DNA of 64,000 nt from Winslowiella arboricola (GCF_025527015.1 NZ_JAODIM010000033.1:1-64000); one strand, 5' to 3'; shown: positions 30,412 through 42,463, numbered from the stretch's first letter. The notes: generated by a model from the letters alone, not told the origin. Translations and numbers: made by a program.

Positions 30412-31761
30412 CTACAAGCGAGAGAAATCATTGAATAGTGCAAGCCCCATTAACAGCACCAGCAAAATTGAGCCGATACGATAACTGAAGTCCTGAACTC
30501 GCTCAGACACCGGTCTTCCCTTGATCTTTTCGATCGCCAGGAAGAGCAGATGACCACCATCTAAAACCGGTAATGGGAACAGGTTGATAATCCCGAGGTT
30601 CACGCTGATTAACGCGAGGAACATCAGATAATAAATCACACCATATTCAGCTGACATCCCGGCACCCTGCGCGATTGAAATCGGCCCGCTCAGATTGTTC
30701 AGCTTTACATCACCCGTCACCAGCTTGCCAAGCATGCCGACCGTCAGCTTCATCAGTTGCCAGGTTTTATCCGTAGCCTCACCAATTGCCGCAAACGGAC
30801 CATACTGGCGCACCGTCTTATATTCGTCCGGCAGTGGGATCACGCGGGGTATCACACCCGCAAACCCTTCTGCACTGTTATCCGGCTTCGCCTCAGGCGT
30901 CAGCGTCAGACTGACCACTTCCCCCTGGCGCTCAACGTCAAGCGCAATGGCCTTACCGGGATTGTCACGCACCTGGGTGACAAAACTCTGCCATTGCCCT
31001 AATAGCTGACCATCGACTTTAACGATCCTGTCGCCTGCTTGCAAACCTGCCGCACTGGCAGGTGAGCCAGACTGCACTTCAGCCAGTACCGATTCAATCT
31101 CTGGTCCACGTGGCCGAATCCCTAATGCCACCACCGGGTCCTGCTTATCAGGCTCGAATTGCCAGTTGCGCAAATTGAGCTTTTTTTCCGTTGATTGCGA
31201 AGAGCCAAATGGCGCCACCCGGATAGTGGTTTCGTCGTCGCCGATTTTCGCCACCAGCGCCATACGTACTGCTTCCCAATCAGGCGTTTCGATACCGTCT
31301 ACTGCTTTTAGTTCCATGCCCGGCGCAATTTGCGCTTCCGCAGCCACCGAACCGCTCACTATTTCACCAATAACCGGACGAACCCCAGGCACGCCATGGA
31401 TAAATACCAGCCAGTAAGCAAAGATGGCAAAAATGAAGTTAGCGATGGGACCGGCAGCAATAATAGAGGCGCGCTGCAGCACGGTTTTGTTATTGAAAGA
31501 TTGATGACGCAGTTCAGGCGGCACGCTCTCGACGCGTTCATCGAGCATCTTAACGTAGCCACCAAGAGGAATAAGTGCGATCACATACTCAGTGCCCTGA
31601 CGATCGCGGCGGCGCCACAGCGCTTTACCAAAACCGATGGAGAAGCGCTCAACTTTGACGCCACAACGGCGTGCAACCCAGAAATGACCGAACTCATGGA
31701 CGGTAATCAACACGCCCAGCGCAACGATAAAGGCAGCAAAGCTCCAGAGTATGCTCAACAT
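30412..31761 (-). CDS. rseP: Site-2 protease RseP (sigma-E pathway)
   Basis: Intramembrane zinc protease that cleaves RseA after DegS, releasing sigma-E, and also removes signal peptides. The start at 31761 ([16 protein letters not shown]) gives 449 residues; the longer frame from 31815 overlaps cdsA. It has HEFGH at 22-26, two periplasmic PDZ domains (about 115-310), and the third ligand region [13 protein letters not shown] near 394-406. It lies between cdsA and bamA. Confidence 0.97.
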   Translation of the reverse strand: MLSILWSFAAFIVALGVLITVHEFGHFWVARRCGVKVERFSIGFGKALWRRRDRQGTEYVIALIPLGGYVKMLDERVESVPPELRHQSFNNKTVLQRASIIAAGPIANFIFAIFAYWLVFIHGVPGVRPVIGEIVSGSVAAEAQIAPGMELKAVDGIETPDWEAVRMALVAKIGDDETTIRVAPFGSSQSTEKKLNLRNWQFEPDKQDPVVALGIRPRGPEIESVLAEVQSGSPASAAGLQAGDRIVKVDGQLLGQWQSFVTQVRDNPGKAIALDVERQGEVVSLTLTPEAKPDNSAEGFAGVIPRVIPLPDEYKTVRQYGPFAAIGEATDKTWQLMKLTVGMLGKLVTGDVKLNNLSGPISIAQGAGMSAEYGVIYYLMFLALISVNLGIINLFPLPVLDGGHLLFLAIEKIKGRPVSERVQDFSYRIGSILLVLLMGLALFNDFSRL

Positions 31762-31777
31762 GGCAATGATGCGTCCT

Positions 31778-32635
31778 TTATAGGGTTTTGAAGACCAGCA
31801 GCAGCAGGCAGGCAAACACCGGCACCGCAGCAGTCAGGCTATCAATACGGTCGAGAATACCGCCGTGACCCGGAATCAGATTTCCGCTGTCTTTAATCCC
31901 GGCTTCGCGTTTAAACATACTCTCGGTCAAATCACCCAGTACCGACGCTAATGCCGCGACAATCGAGCACGCCAGCAGGGTAACCGGCTCGATGGTTAAC
32001 GGCGCCCACAGGCCAAACAGCCAGGAGATCAACGCCGACGTCAGCAGCCCGCCAAAGAAACCTTCCCAGGTTTTGCCCGGCGAGACTTTTGGCGCCAGCT
32101 TGTGTTTGCCAAACAGACGACCAAACATATAAGCGCCAGAATCCGCGCCCCACACCAGCAACATCACATACAGCAGCCACCAGGCACCGGCAAAATGGTC
32201 GATATCATAGTGATACTGGCGCAATGCCAGCATGCCCCAGAAGAAAGGCACAATGGTCAGGATACCGAACACTAAACGCAGGAAACGTGATTGACGCCAA
32301 AGTGCGGCGGATGTCGGATAAAACAGCACTAATCCCAGCGCCACCAGCCACCAGCCGAGCGAGGCCCAGAGCGAGATAGTCATCACGGGTAAATGCAGAC
32401 TGTGCTGATACGCCGGAAGCGCCAGCATCATTAAGGCGAGCAGCAGACCGCAAAGCACGGCCAGCCAGATACGTTGAGAGCGGGATGCAAAGCCCGCAAA
32501 CTGACCCCATTCCCATGCGGCCAGCATACACACCACCAGGATGGTAATCATAAAACCTGACGGTGGCAGCAAAAACAGCGCGGCAATTACCACCGGAATC
32601 AGTATGAATGCCGTAATCAGACGAGATTTCAGCAA
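31778..32635 (-). CDS. cdsA: Phosphatidate cytidylyltransferase
   Basis: Inner-membrane enzyme making CDP-diacylglycerol from phosphatidate and CTP for all phospholipids. The 285-residue product has about eight membrane segments and the family signature spanning [20 protein letters not shown] (about 241-260). It lies 18 bases after uppS and 16 bases before rseP. Confidence 0.97.
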   Translation of the reverse strand: MLKSRLITAFILIPVVIAALFLLPPSGFMITILVVCMLAAWEWGQFAGFASRSQRIWLAVLCGLLLALMMLALPAYQHSLHLPVMTISLWASLGWWLVALGLVLFYPTSAALWRQSRFLRLVFGILTIVPFFWGMLALRQYHYDIDHFAGAWWLLYVMLLVWGADSGAYMFGRLFGKHKLAPKVSPGKTWEGFFGGLLTSALISWLFGLWAPLTIEPVTLLACSIVAALASVLGDLTESMFKREAGIKDSGNLIPGHGGILDRIDSLTAAVPVFACLLLLVFKTL

Positions 32636-32653
32636 AGGTTACCCCCAGTGCGC

Positions 32654-33406
32654 TCAGGCGCCACCAGGTGCTGCGCCGCCAAACCGGCGCTCTCGGTGTG
32701 AGAAAGCATTCATTGCACCTTCAAAAACTTGTTCATCAAAATCAGGCCAAAGAACATCAGTAAAGTAAAACTCTGCGTAGGCAACCTGCCATAGCAGGAA
32801 GTTACTGATGCGATGTTCTCCCCCGGTCCTTATTACCAGATCCACTGGTGCCAGATCGCTGAGGCAAAGATGCTTCGCCAGGGACTCTTCTTCGATTTGA
32901 TCGGGACGAAGCAATCCTTCCTGCACCTGCTCGGCGATTTGTCTGACGCCATGGATAATATCCCAACGGCCACCATAATTCGCGGCAATGTTGAGCGTTA
33001 GTCCATTATTTTGTTGAGTAAGTTCCTCAGCGCGGCGAATCCGCTCTTGTAAGCGTGAATTAAAGCGACCGATGTCACCAATAATTCTTAAACGAACATT
33101 ATGCTTGTGCAGACTTTTGACTTCACTGTCGAGCGCCCAGACAAAAAGCTCCATTAACGCCAATACTTCCTGCGGCGGACGGTTCCAGTTTTCGCTGCTA
33201 AAGGCATAAAGCGTGAGTGCATCGAGCTTATTACTCACGGCGAAACTTACGGCACGACGTACCGATTTCACTCCCGCTTTATGACCGGAGATGCGCATTT
33301 TTCCCTGGTTCTTCGCCCAGCGACCGTTGCCATCCATAATGATGGCCACATGGCGGGGGCCGGTCCCGAGCTGGTCATCGGTTTGTAATTGATTTTCGGA
33401 CGACAT
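32654..33406 (-). CDS. uppS: Undecaprenyl diphosphate synthase
   Basis: Cis-prenyltransferase building the C55 lipid carrier for peptidoglycan and O-antigen. The 250-residue product has the catalytic Asp in IIMDGNGRWA (about 22-31), the AFSSENWNRP block, and RTGGEHRISNFLLWQVAYAE (about 196-215). It is the first gene downstream of the dxr terminator and heads the cdsA-rseP-bamA run. Confidence 0.98.
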   Translation of the reverse strand: MSSENQLQTDDQLGTGPRHVAIIMDGNGRWAKNQGKMRISGHKAGVKSVRRAVSFAVSNKLDALTLYAFSSENWNRPPQEVLALMELFVWALDSEVKSLHKHNVRLRIIGDIGRFNSRLQERIRRAEELTQQNNGLTLNIAANYGGRWDIIHGVRQIAEQVQEGLLRPDQIEEESLAKHLCLSDLAPVDLVIRTGGEHRISNFLLWQVAYAEFYFTDVLWPDFDEQVFEGAMNAFSHRERRFGGAAPGGA

Positions 33407-33464
33407 AACGCGTAATTATTTCCTTTAATCAGAAATACAACGGCTTCTGAATACTCTGTACGCT

Positions 33465-33493
33465 GGCGCAAAAAAGCCGTGTTCCACACGGCT
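33465..33493 (-). terminator. Terminator of dxr
   Basis: Stem AGCCGTG (33475-33481) and CACGGCT (33487-33493) with a TTCCA loop, followed on the minus strand by six Ts. It separates dxr from uppS, implying a new promoter for the uppS operon. Confidence 0.88.
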
Positions 33494-33591
33494 CTCACTA
33501 CCGCTACGACAGGCCACATCTGCTCAACGGTAGCCGGTGACTATACCATTTCCGTCCGCGGCGAACAAATAGCGGCTCGGCAAATCGTGAA

Positions 33592-34794
33592 TTACCGGTA
33601 AGCGGTAAAGCGCGGCAGCAGTTCATTCGCCACGGCGCGCGCCTGGTTGTCGATCGCAATTACTGCTTCAACACTCTGCGGCTCCTCACAAGAAAGCGCT
33701 GCCAATACCGCCATATTCAGCCCGGCAATATCAGTAAAACGAATCTGTGTATTCAGGAACGCAGCGACAGCAATTTCGTTCGCAGCATTCAACGTGGTTG
33801 TCGCGGCCTGCCCTTGTTCACAGGCATCCATCGCCAGTTTCAGGCAGGGATAACGCGCGAAATCAGGCTCAGCGAAAGTGAGTGCACCCATGCGGGTGAA
33901 ATCCAGCGGCGTGACGCCAGCTTTAACCCGCTGTGGCCAGGCCATCGCATGGGCAATTGGCGTGCGCATATCTGGCGACCCCAGTTGTGCGATCACGCTA
34001 CCATCGCGATAACGCACCATAGAGTGAATCACCGATTGCGGATGCAGGATCACTTCCATCTGCGCGTCAGTGGCATTAAACAGCCAGCGGGCTTCGATGT
34101 ATTCAAGGCCTTTATTCATCATGGTGGCCGAGTCGACAGAGATTTTACGTCCCATCGACCAGTTCGGATGCGCACATGCCTGATCTGGCGTTACGCTGCT
34201 GAGCGCAGCGACTGGCGTGTCACGAAAAGGGCCACCCGATCCCGTAAGAATAACGCTATCAATGCCGTTACCCTTGAGATCAGCGTAACCTAACTGCTGC
34301 TGGATGGAAGCAGGCAAACTCTGAAAAATGGCATTGTGCTCGCTGTCGATCGGCAAAAGCTGGGCTTTCGACTCGCGTACCGCGTCCATAAATAAGCGGC
34401 CGCACGTGACAAGCGACTCTTTATTGGCCAGCAGCACGGTTTTCCCCGCGCGGATCGCCGCGAGGGTCGGTAACAACCCGGCGGCGCCGACAATCGCCGC
34501 CATCACCTGGTCGACATCGTCTAATGCCGCCAGCTCACAGGCAGCCTGTTCTCCGGCAAGCACTTCGGTGGCGACATTTAACGCAGCCAGCCGCTGACGT
34601 AACGCCTGCGCAGAGGCTTCGTCGGACATCGCCGCAAAGGCGGGACGGAACAGCTGGCACTGTTCAGCCATCAGCTCGACGTTGCGACCGGCGACCAGCG
34701 CCTTTACCGCAAATAAATCAGGATTTTCGCGCACCACCGCCAGTGTGCTGGTGCCAACGGAACCGGTCGAGCCGAGGATGGTTAATTGCTTCAT
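33592..34794 (-). CDS. dxr: 1-deoxy-D-xylulose 5-phosphate reductoisomerase
   Basis: Second step of the MEP isoprenoid pathway, the target of fosmidomycin. The 400-residue product has the NADPH-binding [11 protein letters not shown] (about 8-18), [10 protein letters not shown], and the metal/substrate motifs [12 protein letters not shown] (about 148-159) and [11 protein letters not shown]. It is transcribed after frr but preceded by a large palindromic repeat and a likely frr terminator. Confidence 0.98.
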   Translation of the reverse strand: MKQLTILGSTGSVGTSTLAVVRENPDLFAVKALVAGRNVELMAEQCQLFRPAFAAMSDEASAQALRQRLAALNVATEVLAGEQAACELAALDDVDQVMAAIVGAAGLLPTLAAIRAGKTVLLANKESLVTCGRLFMDAVRESKAQLLPIDSEHNAIFQSLPASIQQQLGYADLKGNGIDSVILTGSGGPFRDTPVAALSSVTPDQACAHPNWSMGRKISVDSATMMNKGLEYIEARWLFNATDAQMEVILHPQSVIHSMVRYRDGSVIAQLGSPDMRTPIAHAMAWPQRVKAGVTPLDFTRMGALTFAEPDFARYPCLKLAMDACEQGQAATTTLNAANEIAVAAFLNTQIRFTDIAGLNMAVLAALSCEEPQSVEAVIAIDNQARAVANELLPRFTAYR

Positions 34795-34830
34795 TTGGCT
34801 GCTCTGTGTAAGTACCCAATATTATTCCAT

Positions 34831-34900
34831 GCAGACGGGCGGCGAAAACGCCGCCCCTACATTCAGATCGGTGTAGGGGCGGCGTTTTCGCCGCCCGTGC
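34831..34900. repeat. Intergenic palindromic element, copy 3 (long inverted repeat)
   Basis: Two mirror-image units, GGGCGGCGAAAACGCCGCCC then CTAC at left and GTAG then GGGCGGCGTTTTCGCCGCCC at right, are separated by about 12 bases. Either each half folds alone or the whole 61-bp arms-plus-centre forms one long hairpin. It lies 37 bases upstream of the dxr start codon, hence probably in its 5' leader or promoter. Confidence 0.88.
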
Positions 34901-34935
34901 TGATAATGTGCATGAACCATGACCAATCAAAATGC

Positions 34936-34988
34936 AAAACGCCGCCAGAGCCGCCATTCTGCCAGAACGGGAATCTGTACGGCGTTTT
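34936..34988 (-). terminator. Probable branched terminator of frr
   Basis: Outer arms AAAACGCCG and CGGCGTTTT enclose an inner 7-bp hairpin (CCGTTCT-GGC-AGAATGG, with one G-T pair). On the minus strand the outer arm runs into TTTTGCATTTTG. It begins 18 bases after the frr stop. Confidence 0.55.
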
Positions 34989-35006
34989 TTACGGCGCATA
35001 ATGGAA

Positions 35007-35564
35007 TTAGAATTCCATCAGTTCCGCTTCTTTTTCTGCCAGCGTCACATCGATTTTTTTGATGAAGACGTCGGTCATTTTTTGAATCTCATCCTGTGAA
35101 CGACGCTCTTCGTCTTCACTGATCTCTTTGTCTTTCAGCAGCGCTTTCACTTTATCGTTGGCGTCACGACGGACGTTACGAACGGAAACACGACCCTGTT
35201 CCGCTTCACCGCGGACCACTTTGATCAGATCTTTACGACGCTCTTCGGTCAGTGCTGGCAATGGAACGCGAATATCAGTGCCTGCAGAACTTGGGTTAAG
35301 GCCCAGGTCAGAGGTCATGATCGCTTTCTCAACGGCCTGACTTAATGAACGGTCGAACACGTTGATTTTCAACGTACGTGAATCTTCTACCGTCACGTTA
35401 GCGAGCTGACGCAGCGGGGTAGCAGCACCGTAGTACTCAACCATGATGCCATCGAGAATACTCGGTGAAGCACGGCCAGTGCGGATTTTGCTGATATGGT
35501 TTTTGAATGCATCGACGCATTTATCCATGCGCGTTTCTGCATCTTTTCTGATGTCGTTAATCAC
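35007..35564 (-). CDS. frr: Ribosome recycling factor
   Basis: With EF-G, RRF splits the post-termination ribosome. The 185-residue product equals E. coli RRF. It is a three-helix bundle with an inserted domain, ending EAELMEF as expected. Conserved blocks are [14 protein letters not shown] and [13 protein letters not shown]. It follows pyrH by 140 bases. Confidence 0.98.
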   Translation of the reverse strand: MINDIRKDAETRMDKCVDAFKNHISKIRTGRASPSILDGIMVEYYGAATPLRQLANVTVEDSRTLKINVFDRSLSQAVEKAIMTSDLGLNPSSAGTDIRVPLPALTEERRKDLIKVVRGEAEQGRVSVRNVRRDANDKVKALLKDKEISEDEERRSQDEIQKMTDVFIKKIDVTLAEKEAELMEF

Positions 35565-35704
35565 GTTGGAACCCTTGGATTCTGGTTACCAGGCAGGCCT
35601 TAGCCAGCTAAGACCCGTTTAAATAATCTTCGATAATTCTGAATGGAGCGCGTGACAGAGCATCGCGCTAACAGAATATACCCTATTTTACGCCGTGACT
35701 GATA

Positions 35705-36430
35705 TTAATGCGTAATCAGCGTGCCTTCTTTTTCACCCATCACCACGCGGCGCAGCGCGCCTGGTTTGTTCATATTGAACACGCGGATTGGCAACGAATG
35801 GTCGCGCGCCAGGGTAAATGCCGCCAGATCCATAACTTTCAGCTCGCGCTCCAGCACGTCCTGATAGCTCAGTTGATCATGCAGAGTCGCATCCGGGTTG
35901 CTCACCGGGTCAGCAGAGTAAACGCCGTCGACTTTGGTGGCTTTTAGCACCACGTCGGCTTCGATCTCGATGCCACGCAAGCAGGCAGCAGAGTCGGTAG
36001 TAAAGAATGGATTACCGGTACCGGCAGCGAAGATCACCACACGGTTATTACGCAGTAAACTGATAGCTTCAGCCCAGCTGTAATTGTCACACACGCCATT
36101 CAGCGGAATCGCTGACATCAGACGCGCGTTAACATAAGCACGGTGCAGCGCGTCGCGCATGGCAAGGCCGTTCATTACTGTGGCCAGCATACCCATATGA
36201 TCGCCAACAACGCGGTTCATACCAGCTTTTGCCAGACCCGCGCCGCGGAACAGGTTCCCGCCGCCGATCACCACGCCCACCTGAATGCCGAGCTCGACCA
36301 GCTCTTTCACTTCTTGCGCCATACGGTCGAGTACACTTGCGTCGATACCAAAGCCTTCGGCACCTTGCAGTGCTTCACCGCTCAGTTTTAGCAGGATACG
36401 TTGATATACAGGTTTTGCATTGGTAGCCAT
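35705..36430 (-). CDS. pyrH: Uridylate kinase
   Basis: Hexameric bacterial UMP kinase making UDP, activated by GTP. The start at 36430 ([20 protein letters not shown]) gives 241 residues as in E. coli; the longer frame from 36457 lacks support. It has [11 protein letters not shown] (about 56-66) and the [12 protein letters not shown] block. It is separated from tsf by a terminator and a palindromic repeat. Confidence 0.97.
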   Translation of the reverse strand: MATNAKPVYQRILLKLSGEALQGAEGFGIDASVLDRMAQEVKELVELGIQVGVVIGGGNLFRGAGLAKAGMNRVVGDHMGMLATVMNGLAMRDALHRAYVNARLMSAIPLNGVCDNYSWAEAISLLRNNRVVIFAAGTGNPFFTTDSAACLRGIEIEADVVLKATKVDGVYSADPVSNPDATLHDQLSYQDVLERELKVMDLAAFTLARDHSLPIRVFNMNKPGALRRVVMGEKEGTLITH

Positions 36431-36552
36431 GTCATTTTTCCTGGAAGCTATCATCAAATTGGAAGAGTTAAATCTGATGTATCATCCGCTTAGTCAGCAT
36501 AAATTGCTATTGGGATGAGACTGAAAATGCGTGGTGCTAAGTTTTTTATCCT

Positions 36553-36617
36553 GGGCAGACGGGAGCCGATAACGGCCCCCTACGGTATCTGTAGGGGCGG
36601 CGTTATCGCCGCCCACA
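36553..36617. repeat. Intergenic palindromic element, copy 4
   Basis: Left hairpin GGGAGCCG-ATAA-CGGCCCCC then CTAC, and right GTAG then GGGCGGCG-TTAT-CGCCGCCC, framed by CAGAC and CACAG. It lies between the tsf terminator and pyrH. Confidence 0.86.
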
Positions 36618-36635
36618 GCTAACACGTACGTAGCC

Positions 36636-36669
36636 CGGATAAAAAAGAACCGCCGATTGGCGGTTCTTT
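36636..36669 (-). terminator. Terminator of rpsB-tsf
   Basis: Perfect 11-bp stem AAAGAACCGCC (36644-36654) and GGCGGTTCTTT (36659-36669) with a loop of GATT, running into a T-run on the minus strand, 9 bases beyond the tsf stop. Confidence 0.93.
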
Positions 36670-36678
36670 CAGAGCCTG

Positions 36679-37527
36679 TTACTGCTTAGACATGGCCGCA
36701 ACTTCTGCTGCAAAGTCGCTTTCAACTTTCGCGATGCCTTCGCCCACTTCAAAGCGGATGAAGTTAACCACGGTAGCACCTTTCTCTTTCAGTGCCTGGC
36801 CAACGGTTTTGGCTGGATCGATAACGAACGCCTGACCGGTCAGAGAAACTTCGCCGGTGAATTTCTTCATACGGCCTTCAACCATTTTCTCTGCAATTTC
36901 TTTCGGCTTGCCAGATTGCATAGCGATATCCAGCTGAACCTGACGCTCTTTCTCAACCACTTCGGCAGACACGTCTTCCGGGTTGACGAACTCAGGCTTG
37001 CTTGCTGCAACGTGCATTGCAACCTGCTTAATCAGCTCTTCATCAGCGCCTTTAGCGGAAACCAGTACGCCGATACGAGCGCCGTGCTGGTAGCTGCCCA
37101 GCTGCTCACCTTCGAGTACTTCTACGCGACGGATATTGATGTTTTCACCAATTTTGGCAACCAGTGCCACGCGCTGCTCTTCGAACTGGGTTTTCAGCAC
37201 ATCAACATCAGTCACTTTACCAGCGACTGCTGCATCCAGAACTTCATCAACGAATGCCTGGAAACCGCCATCTTTAGCAACAAAGTCAGTCTGGCAGTTA
37301 ACTTCCAGAATCACAGCGTAGTCGCCCGCGATTTTAGTTTTGATAACGCCATCAGCAGCAACGTTGCCTGCTTTTTTCGCTGCTTTAATCGCGCCAGACT
37401 TACGCATATTTTCGATAGCCAGCTCGATGTCGCCGTTCGCTTCGATCAGCGATTTTTTGCAGTCCATCATGCCCGCGCCAGTACGCTCGCGCAGTTCTTT
37501 TACCAATGCAGCGGTAATTTCAGCCAT
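36679..37527 (-). CDS. tsf: Translation elongation factor Ts
   Basis: Nucleotide exchange factor for EF-Tu. The start at 37527 ([20 protein letters not shown]) gives 282 residues, one fewer than E. coli; the longer frame from 37566 reads the leader. It keeps [10 protein letters not shown] (about 17-26) and the TDFVAKD loop (about 80-86) that contacts EF-Tu. It is downstream of rpsB, with a hairpin terminator and an ERIC element in the spacer. Confidence 0.98.
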   Translation of the reverse strand: MAEITAALVKELRERTGAGMMDCKKSLIEANGDIELAIENMRKSGAIKAAKKAGNVAADGVIKTKIAGDYAVILEVNCQTDFVAKDGGFQAFVDEVLDAAVAGKVTDVDVLKTQFEEQRVALVAKIGENINIRRVEVLEGEQLGSYQHGARIGVLVSAKGADEELIKQVAMHVAASKPEFVNPEDVSAEVVEKERQVQLDIAMQSGKPKEIAEKMVEGRMKKFTGEVSLTGQAFVIDPAKTVGQALKEKGATVVNFIRFEVGEGIAKVESDFAAEVAAMSKQ

Positions 37528-37630
37528 TCCAGAATCCTCGATTCGTCTCTGTGTGCCTGAGCACATTAATAGAGACTTGTTGCGGAAAATTTATTCTGCC
37601 CCGCCAGCCTGATGGCCCGGCAAAGCAAAC

Positions 37631-37663
37631 TTTAAAAAAATAAAAGGGGCCTTAAGGCCCCTT
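37631..37663 (-). terminator. Attenuator-like terminator between rpsB and tsf
   Basis: A 20-bp perfect palindrome (AAGGGGCC/GGCCCCTT arms with a TTAA centre, 37644-37663) is followed on the minus strand by TTTATTTTTTT. It should stop part of the rpsB transcripts before tsf. E. coli also has a hairpin in this spacer that lowers tsf expression. Confidence 0.88.
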
Positions 37664-37678
37664 ACAGATCACAATCTG

Positions 37679-37806
37679 AAATACCCTTCGCCCTTCAAAC
37701 TGCAGCGGCGTTGGCTTCCTTCTCTCACCCCGGTCACTTAGTTAACTAAGCTCCCAGAATTCGTTCAGTTGCCGCCTTGCTGCAGCTTGAATGCTCTTGG
37801 GTATTT
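37679..37806. repeat. ERIC (intergenic repeat unit) element
   Basis: A 128-bp element with terminal inverted repeats AAATACCC (37679-37686) and GGGTATTT (37799-37806). Its interior reads CTGCAGCGGCGTTGGCTTC, TCTCACCCCGGTCACTTA, a palindromic centre (CTTAGTTAACTAAG) and GCCGCCTTGCTGCAGCTTGA. Length, ends and core closely fit the enterobacterial ERIC consensus as I recall it. It fills most of the rpsB-tsf spacer and is transcribed with the operon. Confidence 0.9.
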
Positions 37807-37833
37807 AAAGGGCTCGGTTAAGAGCAAGCCTTA

Positions 37834-38745
<912 letters not shown>

Positions 38746-38898
38746 CGCGCTTTATACCATAAAGCCGCCTGTGACGCCAATAATTGTTATCCCGCCAGAC
38801 GCAACTCAATCACTATTTGGCAGCATCCGGACAGGCTGTTAACATTGTATCACTAGCTACATTATTGTCGAAAATGACGACAACAGCGGATAAAATTA
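38746..38898. other. rpsB promoter and divergent spacer to map
   Basis: On the minus strand TTGGCG (38780-38775) and TATAAA (38756-38751), 18 bp apart, form the likely rpsB promoter. The remaining bases up to map (38781-38898) are AT-rich near 38840-38895 and must carry the map promoter, but no convincing hexamer pair was chosen. Confidence 0.6.
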
Positions 38899-39693
38899 AT
38901 GGCAATTTCAATAAAAACCCCTGAAGAAATCGAAAAGATGCGCGTGGCGGGCCGTCTGGCAGCCGAAGTGCTGGAGATGATTGAACCCTATGTGAAGCCG
39001 GGTATCAGTACCGCTGAATTAGATCGCATTTGTCACGACCATATCGTCAATAAGCAGCAGGCGATCTCCGCCTGTCTCGGCTATCACGGTTTTCCCAAAT
39101 CAGTCTGTATCTCGATTAACGAAGTGGTGTGCCACGGTATCCCGAGTGATGAAAGGCTGCTGAAGGACGGCGATATCGTCAATATCGACGTCACCGTGAT
39201 CAAAGATGAGTATCACGGCGATACCTCGAAGATGTTTATCGCTGGTACGCCGACGATTCTTGGTGAGCGTCTGTGCCGCATCACGCAAGAGAGCCTCTAC
39301 CTGGCGCTGCGCATGGTGAAACCGGGTATTCGTCTGCGCACGCTGGGCCGTGAGATCCAGAAATTTGTTGAAGCGCAGGACTTCTCGGTGGTACGTGAAT
39401 ACTGCGGCCATGGTATCGGCAAAGGTTTCCACGAAGAGCCACAGGTACTGCATTACGATGCGGATGATGGCGGTGTGGTGCTGCAGGCTGGCATGACCTT
39501 CACTATCGAGCCGATGGTGAACGCCGGTGATTATCGTATTCGCAGCATGAAAGATGGCTGGACGGTAAAAACTAAAGATCGCAGCTTGTCCGCGCAGTAT
39601 GAGCATACTATTGTGGTGACAGAAAACGGCTGTGAAATTTTGACGCTGCGTAAAGATGACACCATCGAAAACGTGTTAGTGAACGAGGGTTAA
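38899..39693 (+). CDS. map: Methionine aminopeptidase, type I
   Basis: Removes the N-terminal methionine from nascent proteins. The 264-residue product equals E. coli Map. The five metal ligands are present in NIDVTV (D97), GDTSKMF (D108), GHGIGKGFHEEP (His near 171), FTIEPM (E204) and YEHTIV (E235). It is divergent from rpsB and followed by a terminator. Confidence 0.98.
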   Translation: MAISIKTPEEIEKMRVAGRLAAEVLEMIEPYVKPGISTAELDRICHDHIVNKQQAISACLGYHGFPKSVCISINEVVCHGIPSDERLLKDGDIVNIDVTVIKDEYHGDTSKMFIAGTPTILGERLCRITQESLYLALRMVKPGIRLRTLGREIQKFVEAQDFSVVREYCGHGIGKGFHEEPQVLHYDADDGGVVLQAGMTFTIEPMVNAGDYRIRSMKDGWTVKTKDRSLSAQYEHTIVVTENGCEILTLRKDDTIENVLVNEG

Positions 39694-39724
39694 CCCCGCG
39701 AAGCACGCTGCGTAAACCCCAATA

Positions 39725-39751
39725 AAAGCCGGCGCTGTTGCCGGTTTTTTT
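39725..39751 (+). terminator. Terminator of map
   Basis: Stem CCGGC (39729-39733) and GCCGG (39740-39744) with a GCTGTT loop, followed by seven Ts, 32 bases before the glnD start. Confidence 0.83.
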
Positions 39752-39782
39752 ATGTCCGAGCGATGCTGAAGAGAGAGCGCAG

Positions 39783-42437
39783 ATGAGCAATAGCGTGACA
39801 GAAAAAATGAATATCGGGCTTTCGGACTCTCCGGCCCACTGGGACGATACGCAACTCACCCGCGAAACCCTGAAGCAGTACCTTGACGCCTTTAACCAGC
39901 ATCTGGCCGATGCCTTTGATGCCGGCGCCGATGCTGAAGATCTGATCGATGCCCGCACCCTGTTTATTGACCGCCTGTTGCGTCGCCTGTGGCGTTTTTA
40001 CGGTTTTGACGTGATGACTGATATCGCGCTGGTGGCGGTCGGCGGCTATGGTCGTGGCGAGCTGCATCCGCTGTCTGATATTGATGTACTGATCCTCAGC
40101 CGCAAACCACTGGACGAAGCGGCAGCGCAACGCACTGGCGAACTGCTGACGCTGATGTGGGATCTGAAACTGGAAGTGGGCCATAGCGTGCGTACGCTGG
40201 AAGAGTGCCTGCTGGAAGGGCTTTCCGATCTTACCGTCGCCACCAATCTGATCGAATCACGCATGCTGGTAGGCGATGTCGCGCTGTTCCTTGAAATGCA
40301 GAAAAACGTCTTCAGCGACGGTTTCTGGCCATCATCGCGCTTTTTCGCCGCCAAGATTGAAGAGCAGCAGGAGCGCCACAAACGCTACCACGGCACCAGC
40401 TACAATCTGGAACCGGATATTAAAAGCAGTCCGGGCGGACTGCGCGATATCCACACCCTGCTGTGGGTGGCGCGTCGCCATTTTGGCGCCACCTCGATGA
40501 GCGAAATGGTCGACTTTGGTTTTCTTACCGAGGCCGAGCGCAACGAACTGAACGAGTGCCAGAGCTTTTTATGGCGTATTCGCTTTGCGCTGCATCTGAC
40601 CCTGACCCGCTACGATAACCGCCTGCTGTTCGATCGCCAGCTTACCGTGGCCCAGCGCCTGAACTATCAGGGCGAAGGCAACGAGCCGGTGGAGCGGATG
40701 ATGAAGGACTTCTTCCGCGTCACACGCCGCATCAGTGAACTAAACCAGATGCTGTTGCAGCTGTTTGACGAGGCGATTCTGGCGCTGGGCGCCGATGAGA
40801 AGCCACGCGCGATTGATGATGATTTTCAGCTGCGCGGCAGTTTAATCGATCTGCGTGATGAAACCCTGTTCGATCGCGAACCGGTGGCGATTATGCGCAT
40901 GTTCTACACCATGGTGCGCAATCAGAATATTACCGGCATCTACTCCACTACCCTGCGCCAGCTGCGCCATGCTCGCCGCCACCTGAAACAGCCGCTCTGC
41001 ACCATTCCGCAGGCGCGTAAGTTGTTCCTTGCGATCCTGCGCCATCCCGGCGCGGTCAGTCGCGCGCTGGTGCCAATGCATCGCCACAGCGTGCTGTGGG
41101 CGTATATGCCGCAGTGGAGCAATATTGTCGGCCAGATGCAGTTTGATCTGTTCCACGCCTATACCGTTGATGAACACACTATCCGCGTGCTGCAAAAGCT
41201 GGAAAGCTTTGCCGATGAAGCGACGCGCCCGCGCCATCCGCTTTGCGTCGAGCTATGGCCGCGCCTGCCGCAGCTGGAACTGCTGTTAATGGCCGCGCTG
41301 TTTCACGATATCGCCAAAGGACGTGGCGGCGACCACTCGGTGCTTGGCGCGCAGGACGCGCTGGAGTTTGCCGAGATGCACGGGCTTAACTCGCGCGAAA
41401 CCCAGCTGGTCGCCTGGCTGGTGCGCCATCACTTACTGATGTCGGTCACCGCGCAACGACGCGATATTCAGGATCCAACCGAGATTCAGCAGTTTGCAGA
41501 AGTGATGCAGAATGAAAATCGCCTGCGCTATCTGGTCTGTCTGACCGTCGCCGATATCTGCGCCACTAATGAAAACTTGTGGAACAGCTGGAAACAGAGC
41601 CTGCTGCGCGAACTGTTTTTCGCTACCGAGAAGCAGCTGCGTCGCGGCAGTGAAAACAGCCCGGATCTGCGCGAACGTGTGCGGCATCACCGTTTGCAGG
41701 CGCTGGCGCTGCTGCGCATGGACAATATCAATGAAGAGGCGCTGCACGATATCTGGTCACGCTGTCGCGCGGACTATTTCCTGCGCCACACGCCGAATCA
41801 GCTGGCGTGGCATGCGCGCCATCTGATGGACCATGACTTAACTAAACCGCTGGTGCTGGTGAGTCCGCAGGCCACACGCGGCGGCACCGAGATCTTTATC
41901 TGGAGCCCGGATCGCCCTTACCTGTTTGCCGCGGTCGCCGGTGAGCTGGATCGTCGCAATCTTAGCGTGCATGATGCGCAGATCTTTACCAGCCGCGACG
42001 GGCTGGCGATGGATACCTTTATCGTACTGGAACCGGACGGCAGCCCGCTGTCAGCCGATCGTCACCTGATGATCAGTCAGGCGCTGGAGCAGGCAATTAC
42101 CCAGACCAACTGGGTGCCACCACGTACCCGACGCCAGGCTGCGAGGCTGAAGCACTTTAACGTCGATACAGAGGTCAACTTTTTACCGACCCATACCGAC
42201 CGCCGTACCTATCTGGAACTGATTGCGCTTGATCAACCTGGTTTACTGGCGCGCGTGGGCGAAGTCTTCTCGGATCTGGGCGTGTCACTGCACGGTGCGC
42301 GCATCAGCACCATCGGCGAGCGGGTAGAGGATTTATTTATTCTGGCAAACAGCGATCGGCGTGCACTTGATGCCGAATTGCGTGATGTATTGCAACAACG
42401 GTTGACAGAGGCACTTAATCCAAACGATAAAGTGTGA
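39783..42437 (+). CDS. glnD: Bifunctional uridylyltransferase/uridylyl-removing enzyme GlnD
   Basis: GlnD senses glutamine and modifies PII proteins, controlling nitrogen assimilation. The start at 39783 ([13 protein letters not shown]) lies downstream of GAGAG-like sequence; the frame from 39738 would begin in the map terminator. The 884-residue product has the nucleotidyltransferase motif [15 protein letters not shown] (about 87-101), an HD hydrolase domain ([13 protein letters not shown], about 507-519) and two C-terminal ACT domains. The first about 60 residues diverge from E. coli. Confidence 0.95.
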   Translation: MSNSVTEKMNIGLSDSPAHWDDTQLTRETLKQYLDAFNQHLADAFDAGADAEDLIDARTLFIDRLLRRLWRFYGFDVMTDIALVAVGGYGRGELHPLSDIDVLILSRKPLDEAAAQRTGELLTLMWDLKLEVGHSVRTLEECLLEGLSDLTVATNLIESRMLVGDVALFLEMQKNVFSDGFWPSSRFFAAKIEEQQERHKRYHGTSYNLEPDIKSSPGGLRDIHTLLWVARRHFGATSMSEMVDFGFLTEAERNELNECQSFLWRIRFALHLTLTRYDNRLLFDRQLTVAQRLNYQGEGNEPVERMMKDFFRVTRRISELNQMLLQLFDEAILALGADEKPRAIDDDFQLRGSLIDLRDETLFDREPVAIMRMFYTMVRNQNITGIYSTTLRQLRHARRHLKQPLCTIPQARKLFLAILRHPGAVSRALVPMHRHSVLWAYMPQWSNIVGQMQFDLFHAYTVDEHTIRVLQKLESFADEATRPRHPLCVELWPRLPQLELLLMAALFHDIAKGRGGDHSVLGAQDALEFAEMHGLNSRETQLVAWLVRHHLLMSVTAQRRDIQDPTEIQQFAEVMQNENRLRYLVCLTVADICATNENLWNSWKQSLLRELFFATEKQLRRGSENSPDLRERVRHHRLQALALLRMDNINEEALHDIWSRCRADYFLRHTPNQLAWHARHLMDHDLTKPLVLVSPQATRGGTEIFIWSPDRPYLFAAVAGELDRRNLSVHDAQIFTSRDGLAMDTFIVLEPDGSPLSADRHLMISQALEQAITQTNWVPPRTRRQAARLKHFNVDTEVNFLPTHTDRRTYLELIALDQPGLLARVGEVFSDLGVSLHGARISTIGERVEDLFILANSDRRALDAELRDVLQQRLTEALNPNDKV

Positions 42438-42463
42438 CGCAGATTTAATTTTTACCATGTAAT

